The notes beneath the pieces were generated by a model. It saw only the letters and a program-made list of their open reading frames with translations. It was not told the DNA's origin and ran no database searches. Of a DNA stretch of 21,383 bases, positions 6,618 to 12,793 are shown in pieces. The stretch's first letter is position 1. The number at the start of each line of letters is the position of its first letter. Location: the NCBI GenBank assembly GCA_035635475.1, contig DASQAZ010000116.1:1-21383 (forward strand), in the 5' to 3' direction. The position numbers were made by a program, and so were the translations under genes. The stretch comes from VBOC01 sp035635475 (GTDB taxonomy: Bacteria > Bacteroidota > Ignavibacteria > UBA10030 > SZUA-254).

Positions 6618-7640
6618 CTATTTCAACTGTATTGATATTCTATTCACTGCCGAATGCAATCTCTCCGGTAGCAGATGAGAATAAACCTGCGTCACACCAA
6701 TATTACTGTGACCGAGTAACTTCTGCACCTCGTATAGCGATACACCATCCTGCACGAGCCAGCTCGCAAATGTGTGGCGCAGACTGTGGAAGTGCAGCCG
6801 GTCATTCGATAGCTTCGCCCGATGAATATAATACTTAAACTTGTGGGAGAGCCAGCTGTCTGAGATTTTATTTCCACTTATAGTGAAAACATGTTCATCC
6901 ACACTCTTGGCGTGCTTTCCATCCAGCAGATGAAATGCAACATCATTAATTGGAATTGTTCTTCGCTTCCCCTGCTTCGTCCTAAACGTTGGAGTGCTCT
7001 GAATATGAATGAGTTTGCGCGGCAAGTCCACTTCATTCCACTTGAGGTTTGTGATTTCGCCTCGCCTCATTCCGGTTAAGACAGCGAACACAATAATTTC
7101 CCTCAACCATGTCTCGGCAATTACCGAAATCAACTTTTGGAAGTCGCCCTTCGTAAAGAATATCGGCATCCGTTCCGGTACAAGTGTGAGTTTTATACCC
7201 TCAAGCGGATTACCCTCGACGAGTTTCCATCGTCGCGCAACGTTGAACGCCGCTCGCAATGTCCGGAGTTCAATATTGACCGTCACCGCAGAAATGGTCT
7301 CCAGTCTTTTAGTTCTGTATCTATCAATATCCTGCGCGGTGAGAGAGATAAGGTGACAATCACCTGCGATGACCTGGAAACGGGTTAGAGTACTCTTATA
7401 GATACCGACTGTTCCTCGCGAGTAGTTAGCCTCGGCGTATGGCAGGAATTCCTTGATGAATTCGGAGAGGAGTTTCTTTCTTGACCTGCGCGCGACATCG
7501 TTCTCAGCGAGCCTGAAGCGTTGAAGAAACTTTAGTGCCTCTGACTTGAGCCGGCTTCCGGTAGAGACCTTGTGCTTCTTCGACAGGTCATCGGTGTACC
7601 AGAGATAGTAGACCCCGTTTGACCGTTTGGAGAGGTACAT
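6618..7640 (-). CDS. Tyrosine recombinase / phage-type integrase
   Basis: A site-specific recombinase that would insert and excise the element. After an N-terminal Arm-type segment (Y-L-S-K-R-S-N-G-V-Y-Y-L-W-Y) comes a core-binding SAM-like domain (roughly residues 55-145). The catalytic domain follows, with T-G-M-R-R-G-E-I (first Arg), H-S-L-R-H-T-F-A-S (the H-x-x-R box), L-L-G-H-S (second His) and a terminal V-Y-S-H-L containing the nucleophilic Tyr. All expected catalytic residues are present, so it is probably active. I chose ATG at 7640 (340 codons): a GAGGTG ribosome-binding site precedes it and the protein then begins like other Arm-domain integrases. A TTG at 7676 would add 12 residues. 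It starts 73 bases from the 3' end of the tRNA-Arg gene, the classic arrangement for tRNA-targeting elements. Confidence 0.93.
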   Translation of the reverse strand: MYLSKRSNGVYYLWYTDDLSKKHKVSTGSRLKSEALKFLQRFRLAENDVARRSRKKLLSEFIKEFLPYAEANYSRGTVGIYKSTLTRFQVIAGDCHLISLTAQDIDRYRTKRLETISAVTVNIELRTLRAAFNVARRWKLVEGNPLEGIKLTLVPERMPIFFTKGDFQKLISVIAETWLREIIVFAVLTGMRRGEITNLKWNEVDLPRKLIHIQSTPTFRTKQGKRRTIPINDVAFHLLDGKHAKSVDEHVFTISGNKISDSWLSHKFKYYIHRAKLSNDRLHFHSLRHTFASWLVQDGVSLYEVQKLLGHSNIGVTQVYSHLLPERLHSAVNRISIQLK

Positions 7641-7713
7641 CACCCACCTCACATTCTTGAGATGAGTGGCTACCAATTTGGCAACCAGCGAGAGAGGAAT
7701 TACTGAAATACTG

Positions 7714-7760
7714 TTTCCCCGGCGCGAATCGAACGCGCAACCCTCAGCTTAGAAGGCTGA
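7714..7760 (-). other. Likely attachment site (tRNA 3' half)
   Basis: The anticodon-to-3'-end half of tRNA-Arg(UCU) lies next to the integrase, and integrases of this kind usually cross over in the anticodon or T-loop region. The two base pairs at the end of the acceptor stem are mismatched, which may mark where host sequence gives way to element sequence. The exact core cannot be set without the other end or an empty site. Confidence 0.4.
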
Positions 7761-7787
7761 TGCTCTGTCCAATTGAGCTACGGGGTC
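7714..7787 (-). tRNA. tRNA-Arg (anticodon UCU)
   Basis: A 74-base cloverleaf is readable: acceptor arm gaccccg, D-stem gctc/gagc, anticodon stem tcagc/gctga enclosing cttctaa (anticodon TCT, 7753-7751), a 5-base variable loop, and T-arm gcgcg-ttcgatt-cgcgc. CCA is not encoded. The acceptor stem pairs at positions 3-7 only. Positions 1:72 (G/A) and 2:71 (A/A) are mismatched, apparently as a consequence of integration at its 3' end. It is not clear that this copy gives a fully functional tRNA. Confidence 0.9.
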
Positions 7788-7858
7788 GATGCTCCCAACC
7801 CCCACCGGAAAGTTAACAACTTCGTCGCTAAGTGGCAGGTTAGTTGTGTGAATTGCCA

Positions 7859-8128
7859 TCATTCGAACAGATCGGCGTGCGTTCCCGTTCGAATCAAACT
7901 AAGCTCGTCACGCCTGGTCCTGTAGATCAATAACCAGTCGGGTTGTATGTGACATTCGCGGCAATCAGAGTATTCTCCGAGTAAGCCATGGTCCCTATGC
8001 TTTGGTGGCAACGATTCTCCACTGGCAATCAGTGTTACTACTTCCGCCAATTTTCTCAGGCTGTAGCCACGCTTTCGTGCCAGCTTATAATCCCGTTTGA
8101 ACTGGTTGGTGCGGACGAGCCGGAGCAT
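7859..8128 (-). CDS. yafQ: YafQ-type (RelE/ParE superfamily) mRNA-interferase toxin
   Basis: At 89 residues it has the expected length and pattern of the YafQ family: L-R-L-V-R-T-x-x-F-K-R-D-Y-K at the N-terminus, L-P-P-K-H-R-D-H-G-L-L-G-E-Y in the middle, then C-R-E-C-H-I-Q-P-D-W-L-L-I-Y and L-x-L-I-R-T-G-T-H-A-D-L-F at the end. The His residues and the C-terminal H-A-D-L-F are typical of YafQ, a ribosome-dependent endoribonuclease. Its ATG overlaps the antitoxin stop (TAATG), so production is coupled to the antitoxin. It ends 71 bases before the tRNA-Arg gene, on the host side of the island junction. Confidence 0.85.
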   Translation of the reverse strand: MLRLVRTNQFKRDYKLARKRGYSLRKLAEVVTLIASGESLPPKHRDHGLLGEYSDCRECHIQPDWLLIYRTRRDELSLIRTGTHADLFE

Positions 8129-8136
8129 TAATGCTC
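8123..8136. repeat. 14-bp perfect palindrome at the antitoxin/toxin junction
   Basis: The sequence gagcattaatgctc contains both the antitoxin stop and the toxin start codon. In mRNA it could fold over the toxin start, or it may simply reflect the codons used. Confidence 0.3.
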
Positions 8137-8388
8137 AAGCTCTTCCATCATCTCCTCAACCGAATGGAACTTCTTGACGCCAACGCCTACCCGTGCGTTC
8201 CTGATCGCCTGCCGAGTCGTTCTATTTGGGATGCGAATCTCGAACGGCAGACCACGATAGTTCCTCACGAGTGCGAAGAAGAGCGCAAGTGCCTGTGCCG
8301 TCGTCAATCCCAATCGCCGAAAGATTGCTTCAGTCTCCCTCTTGAGCTTCGGCTCGATCCGTGCGTTTACCATCGCTGTTTTTGCCAT
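8128..8388 (-). CDS. dinJ: RelB/DinJ-type antitoxin
   Basis: An 86-residue antitoxin. The N-terminal A-M-V-N-A-R-I-E-P-K-L-K-x-E-T-E-A-I-F-x-x-L-G-L-T-T-A-Q-A-L segment is the ribbon-helix-helix DNA-binding fold of the RelB/DinJ family. The acidic C-terminus (S-V-E-E-M-M-E-E-L-E-H) would wrap the toxin. ATG at 8388 is chosen over the upstream frame because a GAGGTG ribosome-binding site lies 7 bases before it and family members start with this segment. It should neutralise the YafQ-type toxin and repress the shared promoter. Confidence 0.85.
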   Translation of the reverse strand: MAKTAMVNARIEPKLKRETEAIFRRLGLTTAQALALFFALVRNYRGLPFEIRIPNRTTRQAIRNARVGVGVKKFHSVEEMMEELEH

Positions 8389-8410
8389 CGCTTCACCTCT
8401 TTCTCTTCTT

Positions 8411-8423
8411 AATGTATTACATT
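8411..8423. promoter_or_regulatory. Candidate operator of the toxin-antitoxin pair
   Basis: aatgta-t-tacatt is a perfect inverted repeat 23 bases upstream of the antitoxin start. It includes TGTAAT on the minus strand, five of six matches to a -10 box. Ribbon-helix-helix antitoxins bind short palindromes overlapping their promoter, so this is the best operator candidate. I see no good -35 box. Confidence 0.45.
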
Positions 8424-8445
8424 CGTCACACAGAAGCAAGCTATT

Positions 8446-9249
8446 CTATCCAACGCTCTCCGCGCTGTATCGGGCGATGAGACCCGTCCGCACCGCAAGT
8501 CGGTAGGTCCGCGTAAACAACCAGCACGCAAGCAGGACGTAGAGCGCGGCGAGGCAACCTCCCCAGACGAGCGTCGATCCCGGCGCACCACCGCCGGAAA
8601 CAATCGTCCGCATCCCCTCGAACACGTAGGATGGAGGAAGAAGACGCGAGAGATACTGCATCCAATGCGGGAGCGTCGCTACCGGATAGAACACCCCGGC
8701 AAGCGGCGACAGGAGGGCGGGGATCGGCCAAACCAACCATTCGGAAGCAGGCCCGAACCGCAAGACAATGGCGCACCCGACAATCCCGATGGCAATGCCG
8801 AACAGGAAGAGCACAAGGAGAAATGGAATCAGCGCGGCGCCATATACGAAGAAGGATAGGCCGAAAACGGTCGCGGCCAGCACGAGCATCACGACGAGCG
8901 CCATTAGGCCGGTTGCGAAGCTCGTGATGACGAGACCTGCCAGGTACTCCGGAATCGAGAGCGGCGTGGCGAAAATGTTCAGGAAATTGCGCGACCACAC
9001 GTCTTCGAGGAACGCCGTCGTGACTCCGTGCATAATGCGGCTGCAGAAGTCCCAGAAGAGAACCGCCCCCAGCAGAAGGGAAACGAAATTGAAGCCCGAG
9101 GACGCGATGGCGTTGAGATACCTCGTGATGAATCCCCAAAGCACAATGTCAATTGCTACCCACGCAATAATCGGCAGCAAGCGGGCGGGGCTGCCGCGCA
9201 GGAGATAGAATTGGCGTAGCACGATGGCTGAGATTCTTCGGATTGACAT
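8446..9249 (-). CDS. ABC-2 type transporter permease
   Basis: A 267-residue integral membrane protein with about six hydrophobic segments in the ABC-2 pattern: a pair near residues 25-70, a pair around 105-170, then the L-L-S-P-L-A-G-V-F-Y-P-V-A-T-L-P-x-W-M-Q segment near 185-205 that is characteristic of the family, and a last helix around 230-248. ABC-2 permeases export drugs, polysaccharides or lipids, and the substrate cannot be read from the sequence. It starts 5 bases after the ATPase stop with an AAGGTC site inside the end of that gene, so the two form an operon and a half-size exporter that would work as a dimer. Confidence 0.88.
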   Translation of the reverse strand: MSIRRISAIVLRQFYLLRGSPARLLPIIAWVAIDIVLWGFITRYLNAIASSGFNFVSLLLGAVLFWDFCSRIMHGVTTAFLEDVWSRNFLNIFATPLSIPEYLAGLVITSFATGLMALVVMLVLAATVFGLSFFVYGAALIPFLLVLFLFGIAIGIVGCAIVLRFGPASEWLVWPIPALLSPLAGVFYPVATLPHWMQYLSRLLPPSYVFEGMRTIVSGGGAPGSTLVWGGCLAALYVLLACWLFTRTYRLAVRTGLIARYSAESVG

Positions 9250-9254
9250 GCCGT

Positions 9255-10046
9255 TCAGACCTTAAGCGAGAGCGGCTCGCGCGCCACCGCGATGAAAAGC
9301 TCCTCGAGCGTTTCTTTTCCGTGCTCTCGCGGCAGGGTCTTCGGATCGCCTTCGAGCAGAATTTTCCCGCGCGAGAGGAAGAGCACGCGGTTACACACCT
9401 CCTCGACTTCATACATATTTTGAGAGGTCCATAAGACGCCAACCTCACCCCGGGAGGCGAACGCGCGGATTTTCACGCGGATCTCGCGGGCCGTCGCCGG
9501 GTCGAGCGAGGCCGTCGGCTCGTCCAGGAGCAACAGTTGGGGATCATTGAGCATCGCCTTCGCGAGGGTCGCCCGCGTCTGCTCGCCTGAAGAGAGCACT
9601 CCGCACTTCACGTTGCGCAGTCTTTCGAGATCGAATTCCTTGAGCAGCCGTTGGATTCGTTCTTGCAGATCGCCGGCGCCGTAAAGCAGACCGAAGAACC
9701 TGAGGTTTTGATAGACGGTCAGATTCCCGGGGAGAGGCGCGTACGCTGCCGCGAAATTTGTGCGCTGGAGGGCTTCCGACCTTCGCGTCGCGATGTCCAC
9801 TCCTTCGATGCTGATCGTCCCTGATCCCGGCTGAAGCACACCGAGAATCATATTGATGGTCGTGGTCTTCCCTGCCCCATTAGGCCCGAGAAGACCGACG
9901 ATCTCATTGCGCCCCACGGTGAATGAAACGTCTTCAACAGCAATGGTCTCGCCGTAGAGTTTACGGAGTTTCGTCGCGGATAGAACGGCGGGCGTGTTGT
10001 GATCGTCGGAGTGCTGTGTTTCATTCACGGCGAACACGCTTCGCAT
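9255..10046 (-). CDS. ABC exporter ATP-binding protein with H-loop His replaced by Gln
   Basis: The nucleotide-binding subunit paired with the ABC-2 permease. Walker A G-P-N-G-A-G-K-T is at 54-61, the signature L-S-S-G-E-Q at 151-156, and Walker B L-L-L-L-D-E-P at 171-177 followed by the D-loop. Where the switch (H-loop) histidine is expected the sequence reads L-W-T-S-Q-N-M at 205-211, with codon CAA, so the catalytic-switch His has become Gln. The Q-loop region (Y-A-P-L-P-G-N-L-T-V near 102-111) also lacks the usual Gln, which I believe is seen in some drug-export type relatives. Hydrolysis may be slowed. ATG at 10046 has no clear ribosome-binding site, and a downstream GTG at about residue 7 is an alternative start. 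Upstream, after a 30-base gap, is the DedA-family gene on the same strand. Confidence 0.9.
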   Translation of the reverse strand: MRSVFAVNETQHSDDHNTPAVLSATKLRKLYGETIAVEDVSFTVGRNEIVGLLGPNGAGKTTTINMILGVLQPGSGTISIEGVDIATRRSEALQRTNFAAAYAPLPGNLTVYQNLRFFGLLYGAGDLQERIQRLLKEFDLERLRNVKCGVLSSGEQTRATLAKAMLNDPQLLLLDEPTASLDPATAREIRVKIRAFASRGEVGVLWTSQNMYEVEEVCNRVLFLSRGKILLEGDPKTLPREHGKETLEELFIAVAREPLSLKV

Positions 10047-10076
10047 GAGAGAGAATTGCAGGAGATCCCGTGCGCC

Positions 10077-10670
10077 TCATTTGAGGCGAATGAGTTTTTT
10101 ACGCAGGATCCAAATGAGCGCGAGAATAGCCAGGACAATCAGCGTGCCCTCAAAGATATTATCCTGTAGTCTCGAGAGGACGAATTCCCACTGGTCTCCC
10201 AGGAAGTACCCGAGGAGGATAAACGTCGCCGACCAGACGAGCGCACCTGCATACGCAAATGCTGCAAAAACAGGGATCTCCAGACGAGATGCCCCCGCGA
10301 CGTACGCGGTAAGGTGCCGGACCCCCGGAATGAAGTAGCCGATCGGCAGCGACCATCTGCCCCGGCGGAGAAACCACCGGTGCACCAATTCCAGTTTTTC
10401 AGGCGTGATAAAGACATACCGCCCGTATTTATGAATCAGGAATAGCCCAAGACTGCGGCCCAGGGCGTAGCTCAGACTGATTCCAGTGGAGCTGCCGAGA
10501 AACGCGAAGAGCAGCGTAAGAGGGAAGCTCAACTGCTTCTTGAAGATCAAATATCCGGCGAAAGTCAGGAGGGTCTCATCGGGCACCGGCAGACCGACGA
10601 TCCCGAGCATCAAGAGCGAGAAGAGTCCGAAGTATCCGTAGTGCGAAATCCATTGAGTGATGATTTCCAT
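10077..10670 (-). CDS. DedA / VTT-family inner-membrane protein
   Basis: The 197-residue protein has the DedA order: an amphipathic start with G-I-V-G-L-P-V-P-D-E at 23-32 (conserved Pro and acidic residues of the re-entrant loop), G-S-S-T-G-I-S-L-S-Y-A-L-G-R at 59-72, then G-Y-F-I-P-G-V-R-H-L-T at 111-121 (the F-x-P-x-x-R motif), A-G-A near 140-143, and final membrane helices to 189 ending in basic residues. DedA proteins help maintain membrane potential and recycle lipid carriers or flip phospholipids; the exact substrate is unknown. An AAGGAA site precedes the ATG. It probably heads the operon with the ABC exporter. Confidence 0.9.
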   Translation of the reverse strand: MEIITQWISHYGYFGLFSLLMLGIVGLPVPDETLLTFAGYLIFKKQLSFPLTLLFAFLGSSTGISLSYALGRSLGLFLIHKYGRYVFITPEKLELVHRWFLRRGRWSLPIGYFIPGVRHLTAYVAGASRLEIPVFAAFAYAGALVWSATFILLGYFLGDQWEFVLSRLQDNIFEGTLIVLAILALIWILRKKLIRLK

Positions 10671-10861
10671 ATTCCTTATGTCGGGTTCTGGAACGCAAAA
10701 TCAACATTCCTTCGCGCCGACTTTAGCGAAATCATCTGGCGGAGGCGCATCAATCTATTTAAGATTACTGAGAAAGGCAAAAACGGAGAAGGTTGAGCCT
10801 CCCCGGACACGCCGGGATGCAAGAAATACGATACAGGTATGTGATCCTCATTCGGGGTGAG

Positions 10862-10890
10862 TTGATTTTACCTCACAGGGATGGTATATT
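10862..10890 (+). promoter_or_regulatory. Promoter of the receiver-domain gene
   Basis: TTGATT (10862-10867) and TATATT (10885-10890) are separated by exactly 17 bases, close to the sigma-70 consensus, and lie 33 bases before the start codon. A 5-bp GC hairpin (10802-10816) lies further upstream in this 253-base divergent spacer with the DedA-family gene. Confidence 0.55.
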
Positions 10891-10923
10891 GGTGGGCTTT
10901 TAATCACGAGGATCGGTTCGATA

Positions 10924-11289
10924 ATGGAAAAACTCAAGCTACTCGTTGTTGAGGACGAAGATTCGCTGCGAACTCTGCTGCGGTCCGAACTCGAGGCGCA
11001 CGGATTTGCGGTCGATGACGCTGATGGCGGCACCATCGCCATGAAAGCTCTCAGCAACACCCGTTACGATGTCGTGATCCTCGACGTCCGCATGCCGGAC
11101 ATGGATGGTCTCGAAGTTCTCCGGAATATCCGAAAGGACAATCTGGCGGATAAGGTTATCATGCTGACGGGCGTCAGCGAACTGAAGGTCGCGCGTGATA
11201 GCCTGGAACTTGGGGCAAACGATTTCCTGACGAAGCCGTACGATTTTCAGAAGCTTCTCGCCTGCATCAAACGCGTCGTAAAGGAGTAA
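10924..11289 (+). CDS. Stand-alone CheY-like response regulator receiver
   Basis: The 121 residues form one complete receiver domain and nothing else. The acidic pocket is E10-D11-E12-D13, the phospho-acceptor is Asp54 in V-I-L-D-V-R-M-P-D-M-D-G, the switch Thr82 is in M-L-T-G, and Lys104 is in F-L-T-K-P-Y. There is no DNA-binding or enzymatic output domain, so it should act by protein contact, like CheY or a Spo0F-type relay protein. No histidine kinase gene is adjacent, so its kinase is elsewhere. ATG at 10924 follows a GAGG site at a somewhat long spacing. It appears to be a single-gene unit. Confidence 0.92.
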   Translation: MEKLKLLVVEDEDSLRTLLRSELEAHGFAVDDADGGTIAMKALSNTRYDVVILDVRMPDMDGLEVLRNIRKDNLADKVIMLTGVSELKVARDSLELGANDFLTKPYDFQKLLACIKRVVKE

Positions 11290-11293
11290 CAGC

Positions 11294-11310
11294 CGACCGT
11301 CCTCATCGGT
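11294..11310 (+). terminator. Weak hairpin after the receiver gene
   Basis: gaccg-(7)-cggtc is a 5-bp stem five bases past the stop codon. No T-run follows, so termination here is uncertain. Confidence 0.2.
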
Positions 11311-11370
11311 CTATCCGCGGCGCTACCCTCCGGCCGGCCTCGAATTCGGTCCGTTCTCCCCGAAAGAGCC

Positions 11371-11399
11371 TTGAAGTTCCCTCTGAAAAGCCGTATCTT
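11371..11399 (+). promoter_or_regulatory. Promoter of tRNA-Leu
   Basis: TTGAAG (11371-11376) and TATCTT (11394-11399) with a 17-base spacer, each matching consensus at four of six positions. Initiation would fall near 11406 and give a leader of about 54 bases before the tRNA. Confidence 0.5.
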
Positions 11400-11421
11400 A
11401 TTCAAGTTCTAACGGATTGCT

Positions 11422-11450
11422 CGATCAGGCAATGAACGACTGCTTGATCG
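11422..11450 (+). other. Stem-loop in the tRNA-Leu leader
   Basis: cgatcaggca (11422-11431) pairs with tgcttgatcg (11441-11450) over 10 positions with a single G-U pair and a 9-base loop. It ends 9 bases before the mature tRNA 5' end. It could guide 5' processing or protect the precursor. Confidence 0.45.
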
Positions 11451-11459
11451 CGCACGATC

Positions 11460-11541
11460 GGGTAGATGGCGGAATTGGCATACGCGCTAGACTTAGGATC
11501 TAGTGGGGAAACCCGTGGGGGTTCAAGTCCCCCTCTACCCA
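11460..11541 (+). tRNA. tRNA-Leu (anticodon UAG)
   Basis: An 82-base class II tRNA. The acceptor gggtaga/tctaccc is fully paired. The anticodon stem ctaga/tctag encloses cttagga with anticodon TAG. A long variable arm (tggggaaacccg region) is present, and the T-arm is ggggg-ttcaagt-ccccc. CCA is not encoded. Confidence 0.95.
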
Positions 11542-11565
11542 CCCTTCAAGCCTTCCGGCGGATCT

Positions 11566-11862
11566 TTACAAGATGAAGTAGCCGAGATGCAGTTCAACCC
11601 GCGTCAGAGCTTTGCACCGCTTGTCAATGTCACGGTATTCGTTCAGGTTCTTCTTCTGAAAGCTCTCGAAGGCCGCCTTTGAAGTCCATCGGTCGACCGT
11701 TATGTAACGTCCCTTCTTTCCGGCGTTATGGAGAAGCTCGGTGCCCACGTATCCTTCCCCTTTCTTGAAGAAGCTTACCCATTCGCCCTGAGGTCCGTAG
11801 GTGCGCTCAAATTCCGCTTCTGAACCCGCTTTCACCTGAAATTCCCAAAGGCTGACGTGCAT
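11566..11862 (-). CDS. Antibiotic biosynthesis monooxygenase-fold (ABM-like) protein
   Basis: A 98-residue protein with the dimeric ferredoxin-like ABM pattern. M-H-V-S-L-W-E-F-Q-V is the first strand, A-G-S-E-A-E-F-E-R-T-Y-G at 12-23 the helix, G-Y-V-G-T-E-L-L then R-Y-I-T-V-D-R-W the central strands, and F-E-S-F-Q the second helix. The fold is shared by small monooxygenases, heme-degrading enzymes and proteins of unknown role, so no reaction can be assigned. ATG at 11862 is chosen because the upstream in-frame part lies inside the neighbouring gene and lacks protein character; a GGAG lies close before it. It starts 20 bases after the upstream gene stops. Confidence 0.7.
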   Translation of the reverse strand: MHVSLWEFQVKAGSEAEFERTYGPQGEWVSFFKKGEGYVGTELLHNAGKKGRYITVDRWTSKAAFESFQKKNLNEYRDIDKRCKALTRVELHLGYFIL

Positions 11863-11882
11863 TGCTCCGGATTGGCGGGAAA

Positions 11883-12590
11883 TTAGTCCTTTTCCGTTTC
11901 GCTGGATCGGCTCTCTTCGTACATCTTTCGAACCTTGCCGGCCCTCTCCTTGCCTATATGCTCTCGGAAGATGTCGTACACATCCGCCTGGCACCGGGCA
12001 CCCGTCGAGTCGGATTCGCTGCAAGTTCTTATGTTTAACAGTGCCTTCTTGAAATACGCCTCCACGTCGGACTTTATGGCCGCAGCTTCCTTCTCGTTTA
12101 TCAGCCCGGCTTTCGCGGCATCCCCTGCGACGCGTTCCGCGATTCGGCCCGCCTCCTCCATGCTGAGTTTATCGACATCAGAGCCTTCGTACCATTTCCC
12201 GGCGGTTCGAAAGTCAGCCATAAGGCCGTCTCTTTGATCTTTCTGTTCGACGTATGCCGCCGGCAAGTCGTTCCTACGGAAAATCGGTTCGACACTGGCC
12301 GCAAGTTCCCTCTCGTCGGTGATAGTAGATCCGCCCACGACCGCAATCATCGTACCCGCGCGGTTGAGCCAGGCTTCTTTTACCTTTTCGAGGTTCTTCA
12401 GCTCGATCAGGACGGGTTTGGATCGGCTCCCGCACCCGATGTCTGGCGCCTCACCGCAAACCATGGGTACCTCATAAAAGATGACCAGTTCGTTGTGCTT
12501 ACTGCTGACTATATGCAATACTCTGGTGACAACGCCCGTAAGCACAAATACCAGCACCGCCGCGCTTGCTATCACGATTCGTCGATTCAT
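11883..12590 (-). CDS. Unrecognised membrane-anchored protein with four cysteines
   Basis: I do not recognise this 235-residue protein. After M-N-R-R comes one hydrophobic helix (residues 5-28) acting as an uncleaved anchor or signal. The remainder, probably outside the cytoplasm, begins E-L-V-I-F-Y-E-V-P-M-V-C-G-E-A-P-D-I-G-C-G (Cys45, Cys53). A strand-helix-strand region follows, then a long helical section, and two more cysteines near the end (R-T-C-S-E and G-A-R-C). The four cysteines could form two disulfides. The final 30 residues are highly charged. ATG at 12590 has a GAGGG site and starts directly before the hydrophobic helix; the longer upstream frame lacks support. It is the first gene of a unit with the ABM-like gene and diverges from tig. 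Confidence 0.6.
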   Translation of the reverse strand: MNRRIVIASAAVLVFVLTGVVTRVLHIVSSKHNELVIFYEVPMVCGEAPDIGCGSRSKPVLIELKNLEKVKEAWLNRAGTMIAVVGGSTITDERELAASVEPIFRRNDLPAAYVEQKDQRDGLMADFRTAGKWYEGSDVDKLSMEEAGRIAERVAGDAAKAGLINEKEAAAIKSDVEAYFKKALLNIRTCSESDSTGARCQADVYDIFREHIGKERAGKVRKMYEESRSSETEKD

Positions 12591-12793
12591 TGACTGCCCT
12601 CTTTGTAGAAGAAGGATTCTCCGGTTTGGCTGTGGTTCACTACGGAAGTTAACTCCTTGGAAATGCAAAATCAATAGCCCGGGCGAAGACGCCGCAGATG
12701 GCAAGCAATGTCTCAATTGATAATGAGCGAAAAATTTGTTACTTTTTTACATTAGCGTCAAGCGCACATGTACTGAGGGAGTTGAATCAGGTG

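Larger units (their letters stand above)
1..7713. mobile_element. Integrated genomic island at tRNA-Arg, left boundary outside the window
   Basis: An integrase abuts the 3' end of a tRNA gene. All genes from 7640 down to 1 read away from it and are visibly AT-richer than the housekeeping genes on the right. Contents are integrase, PIN-like, SIR2-like and Mrr-type proteins, a MuF-like phage protein and a secreted repeat protein. I found no second copy of the tRNA 3' segment in the window, so the distal attachment site is probably further left. The last one or two genes (below about 1700) may already be host DNA. Confidence 0.6.

Noticed and set aside
10802..10816. GC-rich hairpin as a terminator in the DedA/receiver spacer
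   Set aside because: It lies between divergent genes, with no transcript expected to end there and no T-run.
12717..12745. Promoter TTGATA-17-TACTTT before tig
   Set aside because: Spacing is right, but the -10 matches only three of six bases, so I do not list it as a feature.
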